DNA from: Glandiceps talaboti
Taxonomy: Eukaryota; Hemichordata; Enteropneusta; Spengelidae
Length of the DNA: 64,000 bases
NCBI RefSeq assembly: GCF_964340395.1
Contig: NC_135563.1
Coordinates: 13,547,151 to 13,611,150, forward strand
Reading direction: 5' to 3'
How positions within the stretch are numbered: the first letter of the stretch is position 1; each line of letters opens with the position of its first letter. A program made the translations under genes and the position numbers. Below are positions 15,701-35,600 of the stretch, in pieces. The notes beneath the pieces were generated by a model. The model made no database searches and was not told the origin of the DNA. It was given only the letters and a program-made list of their open reading frames with translations.

Positions 15701-18700
15701 TCTATGTTCCGAGCACCAGGTAGTACCATGAAACCACCCATGTTTCTAGTACCAGGTGGAACAACAAAACCACCCCCTTTGTTCCTAGCACCTGGTGGTA
15801 CCACAAAACCACCCTCTATGTTCCTACCACCAGGTACTACCATGGAATCACCCTCTATGTTCCTAGAACCAGGTGGTACCATAAACCTGCCCTCTGTGTT
15901 CCTGTAACTATGTGGCGGAATTAAATCACCCTCTATGCTCCTGGTAACAAGTGGCGGAATTAAATCACCCTCTATGTTCCTGTAACCAGGTGGTGCGACA
16001 AAACCACCCTCTGTACTCTTATAACCAGGTGGTATCTTGAAATCACCCTCTATGTTCCTATAACCAGGTAGTACCGCAAATTCATCCTCTATGTTCCTGT
16101 AACCAGGTAGTACCGCAAATTCATCCTCTCTGTTCCTGTAACCAGGTGGTATCTTGAAATCACCCTCTATGTTCCTGTAACCATGTGGTATCTTGAAATC
16201 ACCCTCTATGTTCCTGTAACCAGGTGGTATCTTGAAATCACCCTGTATGTTTCGATAGCCAGGTGATATCATAAAATCACCTTCTATACTTCTGGCACCA
16301 GATGGTACCACAAAAGTACCCTCTATGCTCCTCAAAACAGGTGGTACCTTGAAGTCACCCTCTACATTCCTTTGATGAGGTGGTGCCTCTATCTTGTCAC
16401 CAGGTGGTATCTTGAAACAACCTTCTATCCTATCACTGAGTGGTACATTACTCCCTTCTATTCTATTCCCAGGTGGTACCTTGAAATCACATGCCATCCT
16501 CCAATCACTGCCCTCATCTTTGGCCGACACAAACCTGTGTCCATCAGCGACACTGACAGATATGCCTGACCCAGAGTTATGACCAATATAAGTTCCTGTT
16601 TGTGAAATGACCATGCCACCCGTACTTGTTTTTTCAAACCAATCTGCAATATATGCTGGCATAACATTATGTTCAACTTCAGTACTATCATCACTACCAG
16701 GCAAAGTCTGCATATCACCATCTTCCTCATTATTCCTGATATAATTTCCTATAAATAGAACAGATAAAGTACACTGAAACTTGAACTGAAAACAACTGAA
16801 TTGGTAGTAAAGACAGTCTAACAGCTTTAATCTCAGAGCAGTATTTCACCAAAGCTTGAACAGCAGAACTTGTATAGACTGTCACTGAGTTGACTTTTTA
16901 TTAGCAATATCTCAAGTAATGTAATAGTAATACATATATTTATAGAATATCAAGAATTCTAATGTTGTAATAATTTCAGATTTTATACAAAATTTTATAA
17001 CACTAGTACCGGGATGGGGTGGGGTAACTGAAAGACGAATCAGGTATAATGTATATATATATATTGCTTCAAAAGAATGATCTCATAAGAGAGTAGAAAT
17101 TTAAGACCATGGGATTGAAACATTTGGATTTAACAAAAAAAAATGTTCATACTCGAGTCATAGTACACAGAATTCACAATTTACCTGTAACTGGAGGGAC
17201 ACTCTCTTCACAATAAGCTGACAATGATTCATTCTCTTGTCTGACTTCATCAAGAGTCGTAATTTTCACACCTGACAATTCATCTTGATCTAATCAATGA
17301 AGAATTACACACTTGGCAAAATAATGTTATATTTCCATGACATAAATTTACATGGTTAAAGGGAACTGCCACTCCACGAAATAAAGAGCTGTTTTCATAA
17401 AGTATGGGTTCTGGAGAGTCATTTCATCATTTTACATCACCTACAGTTACTTGCAATTTCCGAAAAACATCACTTTGATCTTGTGCCATTGTAGGGTATT
17501 TTTGCTATGGGCTATAGCATCATGGGAATCAGCAGAAATATTGAATACGGCGTATTCCGGTTATCGAACTTCCGGTTGTTTCGCAGGAAAGTATCGCGAG
17601 AGGGCGCACCATATCTGACAAAGTGAGGGCCAGAATTTTCGTCATGGCATCTAATAGTATGGCGATGTATGAAGCTGTCAACAAAATGGGCGTAAAAGAA
17701 CTCCGTGCATTCATAAAAGAGTGGAAAATTACTACTTCTAAATCTACTAGATAACGCCAGAAATGCTGTCAAGCTTGGTCTTGAAACACTAGAAAATGAT
17801 AATTTTCTGAGAGAACGGAAGAGGAGACGAATACTGAGTGGATGTCAAGCATCAAAAGATAGAACTTATCGACAGCAGAAACATTGAAAGTTGGACGGAG
17901 GACCTTCGAAATATACCTGATGTAGACATGATAAACATATTTCTTTACCTTACTGGTGTCTGTTGCTGGACAAAAGAACGATTAGAAAATTACAAATCTG
18001 ACAACAGCTTCCAATCTGATTAAAATCCGATGTAGATGTTGGCTGATCGTTCATTGCTATTTTACCTTCGTTATTTTGAGAGTTCGGTCGACAATTACCA
18101 AGCCACATGTTTATATTGTAACTGATGTCGCCGCATACTTAGGCCTTTCTTGTTTATTAGAACAATGGTGTAGCACCACGGGTGAAATCATAAAACTTTG
18201 TCCGGAAAAAAACATTTCATGTACTGGTTATAAGTTGGCATAAACATATGTGTATTGATATACTCAACTTTACTATCACACTTTGGTTAGCTTGCTATTC
18301 TTCATTCAGGACCATCAGTGTATAAAAAAACCCATTGAAGTCGGCAACGAATCATAAATATTGTTATTGTGATTGATGTACCACACCGCCCACCCCTTCA
18401 ATGAATCGGCCTTCCATGTAACGTTTACGTGGTTCACTCATCATACCATGTCTTATACCGATATGATTAAAATCCGATGTAGATGTCGGCTAATCGTTCA
18501 TTGCTATTTTACCTTCGTTATTTTGCCTGAATTGACCTTCGTGGTACATGTTTACGTTTTTGTCCTGATCGGTAGAGGAGGCGATCAAACATGTACCACG
18601 CAGGTCAATTCAGGCACAATAACGAAAGTAAAATAGCAATGAACGATTAGCCGACATCTACATCGGATTTTAATCAGATTGGTTTTATACAAGCTGCAAT

Positions 18701-21190
18701 AACTGTAGCGTATATTGTGATTTTGAAGGTTCTTTCCTCTGTTTTTGTACCTTTTTCCGTTCCGATGTTTGACTGGAAGCAATCACTACAATTTCTCCAA
18801 CGGTAACGCAAATGGACGAGGTCACACTGAAAACGTGAGTGAGATGTCAGTGTACTACCCGTTTCAAAATGTTGCTACTTTTGGGTTTTCCTCACGTTCG
18901 AATTGCAGAGCCAAACTTACGCGAAATATTAGGAGAACGAGAGGTTAATTTGCTATTTCGTTATTTGATGGGCGATAATGCAATATTATAGCGTAAAGTT
19001 ACGGGGAATGACAGACAATCTTTAGTCAGTGGTTACGATGCCTATAGACTCTATGCTTTGCAACAATGCTCTACAATTCTGGCCCTCACTTCCGGTTCTA
19101 AAACAGCGCCCCTAGTGGCCAAACAATCATATCTTTTATCTTTTCGGGGCTTTTTCGATAACCGGAATACGGCGTATTCAAAATTACACAAATGAATATT
19201 CATGAAATATATTTCACACTGTTAGGGCCTAGGCAATCAGGACTCATGAATATTCATTATTCAACTTGAATACAATATTTCTGCTGACTCCCATTTTACT
19301 TGCTCATCTAACGAAAAACAATCAATTCAATAAAATTGCCCCTCCCCCATTTTTTTCTAAGATCAAGCTTTGAATCCCTATAGAAATATAAATATTTCTA
19401 AAAAAAACGTAAAATTGACAATGGAAGAATTTTTTATGGAGTGCATGCATGCATGGCACTGAGCTGTTCTTGTTCTGACTTGCATGTCAATGGACTTTAT
19501 GAGGCTGTCCATGATGGTCATAGCTGACATCTTAGCTGTATAACTACATGTTATTCAAATACGTATTACTGATGATATGTTTGTTGTTGTTGTCAACATT
19601 TTACAACAATCATTGAAGTTTCAATAAAAGAGTATTGTTTTCTAACTACATACTGGCCTTGTATTGTATTTATAGTAGTACATACTGATTTGAAATCAGT
19701 TGTAAACTCTGAAAAAATTATCAACTTTGACTACTGAATTACGTTAGAAAGGGGGCCTAACTAAAGTTTGTTTTTATTCAGCATTGAACTTTGGATTGAT
19801 CACTCCTTACCTTGACTACTTCCAGCACTGTGTTGACTATATGTTGACAATGTATCACATTTGTCCCTTTTGATTTCTTCTAGTGTTTTTACTTTCACTT
19901 CATCAAGATTAACTTTCAAAAGATAATAAATTATCAAACAATGCAACACATTAGATTTCAAAATGACATAATCCATAATTATGCTAAATTATAAACATCC
20001 ATGAGGAACATCATATCTATGATCATATTTTATAGGTTTGCGATGTGTACATGCATGAAAAAAAATATATCATTTAGTATTTTGCTAAGGTTTTGGAACC
20101 ATGGCAACAGTGAAAAGGAAATTTGGTACAACTGGAATACATGATTGTACCATGATTGGTGGGTCAATCTCTGTAAAATGACTGGGGAACTCAGTTAGAT
20201 TTTATCAATGTACCATAATAAAGATAATGATTTTTGGTGTCATACAATTACACTCTGATTATTTTAGCATTATGTTTCATTACGATCCTCAAAATATGTC
20301 ACATTTTCCAAATCTAGCCAATGATACATTATTCAGAACAAAGGCTACTGTCATATTTGCACAGGTGATTAGGAAATCAAAAATAATTCCCTGTAAACAT
20401 AGCAGCCATAAAACCTTATATTACCCTGCACATAAACTCTTTCTTTTGAAATTTGAAATTTGTGTATTTGCAACTTCTTCAAAATCAAATATCTGGCTTG
20501 ATTTGTGATATGGCTGGTTGCATCCAGGGGTGAAATAGTCACTGATACTATTACAATGTAATAACACGAGTACTACAAAAGTACATAACAGCGAGACATG
20601 GTAAATTAGAATTACGCTAATTAACATAAATTCCACAGTCGAGGACCGTGACCTCAGAATTTGTTCATTTATATTTGTAGAGTACGTGTACTCATGTTTC
20701 ACAGACAACAACAGATGGTGGTGACGCAAATTTGAACACAGTAAACAATTATAAGAAGTTCACTCGAAGCACACGTGTTCCAATTTTACAGCAAATTAAC
20801 GCATTCATGTTTAGAGATGTGTGTATCTCACGACGTGAGGTTGAGGATCAGATCTTATCTAGGGAGTGATGCACGTGTCGTGCTTGCTGTGTGCACACAA
20901 CGAAACGCCCACGTTCACTCGAACAAACATCACAACGAGCTCAGACGGCTTGGTCGGTGACTGTGCTGTCGATAAAAAGTTAAACTTACTCTATTCGAAA
21001 TAAATGATGTTAACATAATATAAACCATCACCAGAGCAAACAAAATTATGCAACTTTTACCTTTCTGCCTGTGCCAGTTTTGGCTCAGATGATTCTGTCG
21101 AAAATGTAGTGCATTTGAACTTGAGAACTTCCGTCTGTTTTTAAGAACTTCACGCAAATCTTTCTGGTTACCTTTCTTCCAGTACGTCAT
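1..21190 (-). CDS. TOPAZ1: TOPAZ1-like gene, 5' complete, 3' end beyond left edge (whole-gene span)
   Basis: Fifteen exons were assembled on the minus strand, each bounded by GT and AG. Codon phases join without a break from the ATG at 21190 to the left edge (6816 coding bases, 2272 codons, no stop). The order of parts is a short basic N-terminus, two similar small exons, one 3507-bp disordered repeat-rich exon, a Lys/Ser-rich linker, then about ten compact helical exons with PPR-like spacing (segments such as LLTRILRCCEFCDNYNVPQ and WNVIQHLASVNK). From memory this matches vertebrate TOPAZ1: a long disordered N-terminal half, then a conserved helical half. TOPAZ1 is a germ-cell protein needed for male meiosis in mouse. 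The vertebrate protein is about 1.7 kaa, so this one is longer, mainly through the repeat exon. I see no clear PAZ signature. Introns carry MITEs and a 21-bp minisatellite. Exon structure is secure; the family name is an inference. Confidence 0.7.
1228..1371 (-). CDS. TOPAZ1: TOPAZ1-like exon 15
   Basis: The exon runs from acceptor TTAATATTCAG to donor GTAAAT, 47 full codons with KLYFEVLYDLAGGLMKNKET and AWNVIQHLASVN. It is joined on both sides by split Gly and Asp codons. Confidence 0.8.
1690..1885. repeat. Fragment of dispersed repeat, related to 56155–56480
   Basis: Shares the string of motifs CCATTGTAAT, CTAAAAATGA, GCATGAAC, AATAGACTC, GGCACATG, AAATATCAAA and GGAGAAGA with the repeat at 56155–56480, in the same order. 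It lies in a TOPAZ1-like intron. Confidence 0.55.
1966..2220 (-). CDS. TOPAZ1: TOPAZ1-like exon 14
   Basis: The exon runs from acceptor TTTTTTTAACAG to donor GTAATA. Its 84 codons include FAYLGVNILNACYTAGELTQ, GLKVLYGLHSYNIYYL and LQSMKICLHVDNFKNALEII, a typical A/B helix alternation of PPR-type repeats. Confidence 0.8.
2938..3180. repeat. Fold-back MITE
   Basis: The left arm 2938–3021 and right arm 3090–3172 are imperfect inverted copies (for example ATAGCATCCATATCAAGTGT against ACACTTAATATGAATGCTAT), with a loop of about 70 bp. No coding content. It lies in the intron between exons at 1966–2220 and 3277–3454. Confidence 0.7.
3277..3454 (-). CDS. TOPAZ1: TOPAZ1-like exon 13
   Basis: The exon runs from acceptor TTATACAG to donor GTTAGT and encodes 59 codons: NIQNWSSLAAEYCKMRSTCP, then KNAIVNKLMSDPLSVGPAFN. 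The pattern is helical. It ends one base into a Gly codon completed by exon 14. Confidence 0.75.
4200..4402. repeat. Diverged tandem duplication of about 100 bp
   Basis: The block beginning AAATAGGAAGACTTTCTA recurs as AAATAGGATGCATTTCTA about 100 bp later, followed in both by a TCTATTTC…AGATATGG or AAATATGG segment. Intronic. Confidence 0.5.
4640..5774. mobile_element. hAT-like nonautonomous DNA transposon
   Basis: The termini are inverted copies: CAGCGTGCGAAATTAA at the left, TTAAGTTCACACACTG at the right. Flanks hold ATCAACAT on both sides (left copy separated from the terminus by one T). CAG-ends with an 8-bp duplication are typical of hAT. The interior keeps a short acidic open stretch around 5190–5290 (Glu/Ser/Asp-rich) with frame breaks, so no functional transposase is seen. 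A smaller fold-back is nested at 5404–5497. Confidence 0.65.
5404..5497. repeat. Small fold-back nested in hAT-like element
   Basis: Arms around GAAAATCTCTACTCAC and GTGAGTGGAAATTTTC flank a short loop. The same arm sequence is used by the fold-back at 12277–12465, so they are one family. Confidence 0.6.
5855..6272 (-). CDS. TOPAZ1: TOPAZ1-like exon 12 (Cys-containing, hydrophilic)
   Basis: A 418-bp exon: strong acceptor TTCCTTCTCCTGCAG, donor GTACCG (weaker than usual). It begins RYDVCKRRNKGSIVQYKPKK and continues as a hydrophilic, likely disordered 139-residue stretch with scattered Cys. Phases fit both neighbours. Confidence 0.72.
6390..6562. repeat. Fold-back MITE with 75-bp arms
   Basis: Left arm 6390–6464 (starting ATCTGATGTAGTGAAAGT) and right arm 6487–6562 are inverted copies around a 22-bp loop. 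It lies in the intron just outside the exon at 5855–6272. Confidence 0.75.
6739..6835. repeat. Partial copy of CCCCAATATT fold-back family
   Basis: Shares AGTGACAAAGCCCCTTAGGT and AAAATATTGGGGAAT with the complete fold-backs at 60110–60250 and 63458–63602. Only about one and a half arms remain. Confidence 0.6.
7071..7234 (-). CDS. TOPAZ1: TOPAZ1-like exon 11
   Basis: The exon runs from acceptor TTTTGTACAG to donor GTCAGT and encodes 54 codons: VPGISVFGKALHALKKWREN, then a basic, aromatic stretch, YHFGKNIYHKYFGK. It joins exon 12 via a split AGG codon. Confidence 0.75.
7445..7948. repeat. 21-bp minisatellite, about 24 copies
   Basis: The unit is GAAACATACAGATTGGGCTAA with A/G variants (TTGG/GTGG, GGGCT/GGACT) and a few units of altered length. 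It lies in the intron between the exons at 7071–7234 and 8003–8086. Long open frames through it on both strands come from the period being a multiple of three and are not genes. Confidence 0.9.
8003..8086 (-). CDS. TOPAZ1: TOPAZ1-like exon 10
   Basis: A 28-codon phase-0 exon: acceptor TTTCCCTGTTGCAG, donor GTAAGT. It encodes a helix pair, NALMELINHFDKIKDYKAIW. The neighbouring intron holds the 21-bp minisatellite at 7445–7948. Confidence 0.8.
8500..8625. repeat. Diverged fragment related to the 17542–19180 element
   Basis: The string GCAAAGTGAGGGCTAAAATT, followed by GCAATGCATGAAGCTG and AACAAAGGTGTGCAAAAG, parallels 17620–17710 of the TIR element. The coding frame is interrupted. Confidence 0.45.
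8886..9045 (-). CDS. TOPAZ1: TOPAZ1-like exon 9 (helical region)
   Basis: The exon runs from acceptor CTTTCATTTAG to donor GTAAGT and encodes 53 codons with VELMDIVLEPAVFPVLDNLT and LIERRQWKNLDQVVLSMVES. This segment is the part I most strongly associate with TOPAZ1. Confidence 0.8.
9165..9270. repeat. (CA)n microsatellite, interrupted
   Basis: AC dinucleotide runs with GC and AT interruptions, in the intron between exons 8886–9045 and 9453–9565. Confidence 0.95.
9453..9565 (-). CDS. TOPAZ1: TOPAZ1-like exon 8 (helical region)
   Basis: The exon runs from acceptor TTTTTACCTCAG to donor GTAAGG. Its 37 codons encode VAVAVFEQIQDVSNGAAVTH and FLTLINVLCSYDQIE. The PPR-like pattern continues from exon 7. 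Phase joins exon 9 through a split AGG. Confidence 0.8.
9994..10182 (-). CDS. TOPAZ1: TOPAZ1-like exon 7 (helical region)
   Basis: This is a 63-codon phase-0 exon between a TATCCAG acceptor and a GTAGGA donor. It encodes amphipathic helices including RVMDAWNVLLTTPSHLRADV and the Cys-containing LRCCEFCDNY. Helix lengths resemble PPR/TPR-type helical repeats. Confidence 0.8.
10345..10690 (+). repeat. Interspersed repeat R1, copy 1
   Basis: About 340 bp with ends AGGCCTAAAAA and TTTTTTAGACC, so short terminal inversions. Internal landmarks are AAATGGTCTCTGTGTT, ACAGCCATTACAGATTGGAA and TAAGTTGATGTCAGTTTCT. Other copies lie at 43345–43676 (reverse) and 46301–46672. No coding content. Confidence 0.75.
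11023..11428 (-). CDS. TOPAZ1: TOPAZ1-like exon 6 (basic linker)
   Basis: The exon runs from an acceptor CTACCTACAG to a donor GTAAGT, 135 codons. It is very Lys/Glu/Gln/Ser-rich and probably disordered, with a bipartite-NLS-like KRPATEENKTAKKSR. It ends in LPPGVNRQQYKQE, which begins the structured half. Confidence 0.78.
12277..12465. repeat. Fold-back MITE
   Basis: Arms CTTAGTAGTGAAATTTCTAC (left) and GTAGAAATTTCACTACTAAG (right) are perfectly inverted over 20 bp. The inversion continues through CTCACAG…/…CTGTGAG. Related to 5404–5497. Confidence 0.8.
12515..12671 (-). CDS. TOPAZ1: TOPAZ1-like exon 5
   Basis: The exon runs from a CTTGTTAG acceptor to a GTAAGC donor, with 51 full codons including NTSFYYAEEDILSVFAPADC, followed by a Lys-rich end (KDIKAKKK). 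It joins exon 4 through a split GAT codon and exon 6 through a split CAG codon. Confidence 0.75.
13242..16748 (-). CDS. TOPAZ1: TOPAZ1-like giant exon 4 (disordered, three repeat blocks)
   Basis: This is a 3507-bp open exon with a TATAG acceptor, a GTAAGG donor and 1168 codons without a stop. It is low-complexity and hydrophilic. It contains about 27 units of a 13-residue repeat of type RNIEGDFKIPPGY (about 15480–16491). Next come three to four copies of a roughly 23-residue repeat around VVLKKPAGNM (about 14870–15130). Near the C-terminal end are four repeats of type LSPxxxKKAG (about 13590–13910). Its last residues are acidic (EVSDTDSEIEEEMKDD). Long open frames on the opposite strand, for example 14510–15259, are shadows. 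Vertebrate TOPAZ1 also has a long disordered N-terminal region, but I do not recall these repeats from it. Confidence 0.85.
15480..16491 (-). repeat. TOPAZ1: Coding 39-bp minisatellite (13-residue repeat, about 27 units)
   Basis: In-frame units of type RNIEGDFKIPPGY. On the plus strand each reads like CCAGGTGGTATCTTGAAATC followed by ACCCTCTATGTTCCTGTAA. Units near 16080–16260 are nearly identical and outer ones more diverged, as expected for recent internal expansion. The reading frame is kept throughout. Confidence 0.9.
17185..17289 (-). CDS. TOPAZ1: TOPAZ1-like exon 3, duplicated exon copy 2
   Basis: The exon runs from a TTGATTAG acceptor to a GTAAAT donor, 34 full codons including GVKITTLDEVRQENESLSAY. 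It is phase 1 at both ends and similar to exon 2 (pattern K-V/I-x-T-L-D/E-E-V/I-K/R…L-S-x-Y). A 1.6-kb TIR transposon remnant lies in the intron separating it from exon 2. Confidence 0.75.
18018..18078. repeat. Single arm of the 18465–18675 fold-back
   Basis: GATTAAAATCCGATGTAGAT through CATTGCTATTTTACCTTCG repeats the left arm almost exactly, 450 bp before the complete element. It may be a solo or partly deleted copy. Confidence 0.7.
18465..18675. repeat. Fold-back MITE nested in TIR element
   Basis: Arms of about 88 bp begin GATTAAAATCCGATGTAGAT and end with its reverse complement. They include GCCTGAATTGACCT…/…AGGTCAATTCAGGC and enclose a loop of about 35 bp. A lone arm occurs at 18018–18078 and a terminal fragment at 54679–54701. 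Confidence 0.85.
19811..19912 (-). CDS. TOPAZ1: TOPAZ1-like exon 2, duplicated exon copy 1
   Basis: The exon runs from a TTGAAAG acceptor to a GTAAGG donor and encodes 33 full codons including VKTLEEIKRDKCDTLSTY. Both ends are phase 1, so it can be gained or skipped without a frameshift. Its sequence and size match exon 3, suggesting tandem exon duplication. Function is unknown. Confidence 0.75.
21061..21190 (-). CDS. TOPAZ1: TOPAZ1-like exon 1 (start codon)
   Basis: The exon begins at the ATG at 21190 (MTYWKKGNQKDLREVLKNRR) and ends before a GTAAAA donor. An in-frame TAG lies upstream with no other ATG between, so this is the only ATG start. It encodes 43 residues, strongly basic, and ends in phase 1, giving Val with the first two bases of the next exon. 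Confidence 0.75.
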
Positions 21191-21749
21191 ACTAACCGAT
21201 CGCTCACTCGTTTTCACTGAGTTTAACTTCACGGTAGCTATAAATTCGGTTAACTACCCAGTTATAAATACAATCTTCTGCACCGTCTTCTCATTTCTAA
21301 AATCTCGCGGGATATGTCGAGTGCATATGCAATCAAACGAATGACATGCGCCCTCAGTGGGTCATTTATTTCGTAAAATGTAAAAAATTGGCAAAATATA
21401 TCAAAATTTCACCCCTTTTTACCGAAGAATGTTTATTGAAGATATCTAGTGGGTTTTTTTACTTCCCTTTAACTTACATGTAAAGTGTCACTTTTGTGGG
21501 GAGGGTATGGCGCGATTTACGAAGCGGATAGGCAGCCATACCACAAGGAGCAGCTGGAGGAAATAAATAACACACGTAAAAACCAACAGAAGTAAACACG
21601 TAGGAAGCTCCTCGAACGAACGGGAACATTTCATGCTGCTGTCATCTCCTGACTTTTCTACGTATTCCATGTTATTTTTATCACGATTGTCGTGACCTAT
21701 TGATGTATGTCATGAAATATCGTAAGAGGAAGGTTTTGATTCTCTGAAA
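21191..21749. promoter_or_regulatory. Probable bidirectional promoter between TOPAZ1-like and FHIP2
   Basis: Only 559 bp separates two start codons in head-to-head orientation. The gap is richer in CpG than the surroundings. It holds TCTCGCGGGA at 21303–21312, one base from the TCTCGCGAGA element found in many animal promoters. Transcription start sites cannot be placed by eye, and a far-upstream non-coding first exon for either gene is not excluded. Confidence 0.5.
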
Positions 21750-33879
<12,130 letters not shown>

Positions 33880-35600
33880 TCAGTCCAAAGAGTGTGCTAT
33901 ATTGATGCTGTCACCCCTAACACCAAGAACATTTAGTACAGTCCTAATACTCTGTGTGCTAGATCATTCCACTTATACAAAAGTAAAGGGTGAACAGTGT
34001 AACAATGAAGTCGTTGACATCTCTCAAAGTCAAGGAGTTAGAGTACCCTTTGAAAACTGTAAACATGAATTAAGCTGAATAGAGTGATTTTGAAAACATT
34101 GGTGAATTTACACCTGTGAGCAGAAAGTGCTGTGATGACAGAGAAGTGCCAATTCTATCACTTGACCATTGCTGGTATAGCGCCCCCAAGCGGTGATGTG
34201 TAGCAGACATTACTTCAGTAAAATTAAGATTACCATGTTTGGACATCACCTATATTATTTACTTGTATACTTTGTACTAAAGTATGATGAGAAAAGATGA
34301 ACTATTTGTACTCTGTGCTAAAGTCCGATTTTCCGACTACAGTGCTGTGATACTATGAGTAGAGATGAACTGATGAGAAAAAGTAATCGGAGAATCACAG
34401 GACATCATGTCTTGTTCATGAACTGGTTAAGATATCTTTGAACTCACTGTGTACAATTTTTAATTTACAACTTATAAATTGTAATCATGACATTTAATTT
34501 TTAACCAGAAACTTTTACCACAGGGTTTGAAAGGTGTTGCAGGCCAACAGTATTTATTAAACATATACATGTTTTAATTTTAATCTCACTCATAGTGTTT
34601 AAGAAAACAATTAACAACTCTCAACTTTTGATTCTCTGTGCAGCTTTGTCATATTTTACTAGCAGCTTAGGCAGCTGTGTAATATTTTACTAGCAGCTTA
34701 GGCAGCTTTGTGATATTTTACCAGCAGCTTAGGCAGCTTTGTGATATTTTACCAGCAGCTTAGGCAGCTTTGTGATATCTTACAAGCAGCTTAGGTAGCT
34801 TTGTAATATTTTACAAGCAGCCTAGGTAGCTTTGTAATATTTTACAAGCAGCTTAGGTGGCTGTGTAATATTTTACAAGCAGCTTAGGCAGCTTTGGAAT
34901 ATTTTACCAGCAGCTTAGGCAGCTTAATTTCATTTCTGTTTTAATTGTTTTAATTGATTTAATTATTTTAATTATTTAATCAGTTACTAATCAAAAGAGT
35001 GGAAGATCGTACACCCCAAAGTGTCACCTATGTGTATAATGTGATTGGCTGAAATGGGGACAGTGGCAATATCTTTGCTATTTTTGAGACTTTTTAACTT
35101 AATTTTCAAAATGAAGTAACTTTTAATGCCTAACAGGAATGTCTTTTACATGTAAATTAACATGATAAGTACATTATTCACCATAGGACAGAATCTCATT
35201 ATAATGGTCACATGAAAAATTGTTACGTTCACTTTTAGCCCTAACCCAAAGTTCATCAAATTCCTGATTTTAGATACAATACTTATACCGTATAATTTAC
35301 TATCTTGCATTTGTTGTAGCAAAACAATTTCTTTCATTTACTGCTGCATTTTAATTTTAATTTTAATTTTATGAGTTATTATATTTCAATTACCTTAACA
35401 TAAACTTTTCAGAACAGGTTGTGGCTGTAATTGAAAATGTAATAGTGTATTTCTGCAGACAAGGTCGACTTCAGAATCAGTTACTTCCAAATTAGAACCA
35501 TTGGATTTACACAAAAGTTGAATTATGAGATGTGTAAGATTTTTCCTGACAACACACCATGAAAGTCAAAATAAAATGATAAAGTTGTTCTTCGGGAATT
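33880..35600 (+). other. FHIP2A: Probable FHIP2 3' UTR and flank
   Basis: No coding signal follows the stop. The stretch contains a 31-bp minisatellite at 34640–34925, and AATAAA occurs at about 35570–35575 and again near 35607. Which signal is used, and whether the UTR reaches that far, cannot be decided from sequence. Confidence 0.3.
34640..34925. repeat. 31-bp minisatellite, about 9 copies
   Basis: Unit AGCTTTGTGATATTTTACCA followed by GCAGCTTAGGC, each unit with a few substitutions. It lies about 760 bp after the FHIP2 stop codon, possibly in its 3' UTR. Confidence 0.9.

Larger units (their letters stand above)
17542..19180 (+). mobile_element. 1.6-kb TIR element with decayed coding sequence
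   Basis: The ends are inverted: TGAATACGGCGTATTCCGGT at 17542 and its near reverse complement ending at 19180, 26 of 27 positions matching. A second internal inverted match, GTGAGGGCCAGAATT, lies at about 17625 and 19085. Plus-strand coding remnants at 17644–18020 start MASNSMAMYEAVNKMGVKEL and are split over three frames by breaks. The last piece reads NIFLYLTGVCCWTKERLENY. This resembles, from memory, N-terminal parts of multicopy YqaJ/SWIM-type hypothetical proteins of marine invertebrates (weak inference). A fold-back is nested inside. No clear target-site duplication was seen. Confidence 0.6.
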
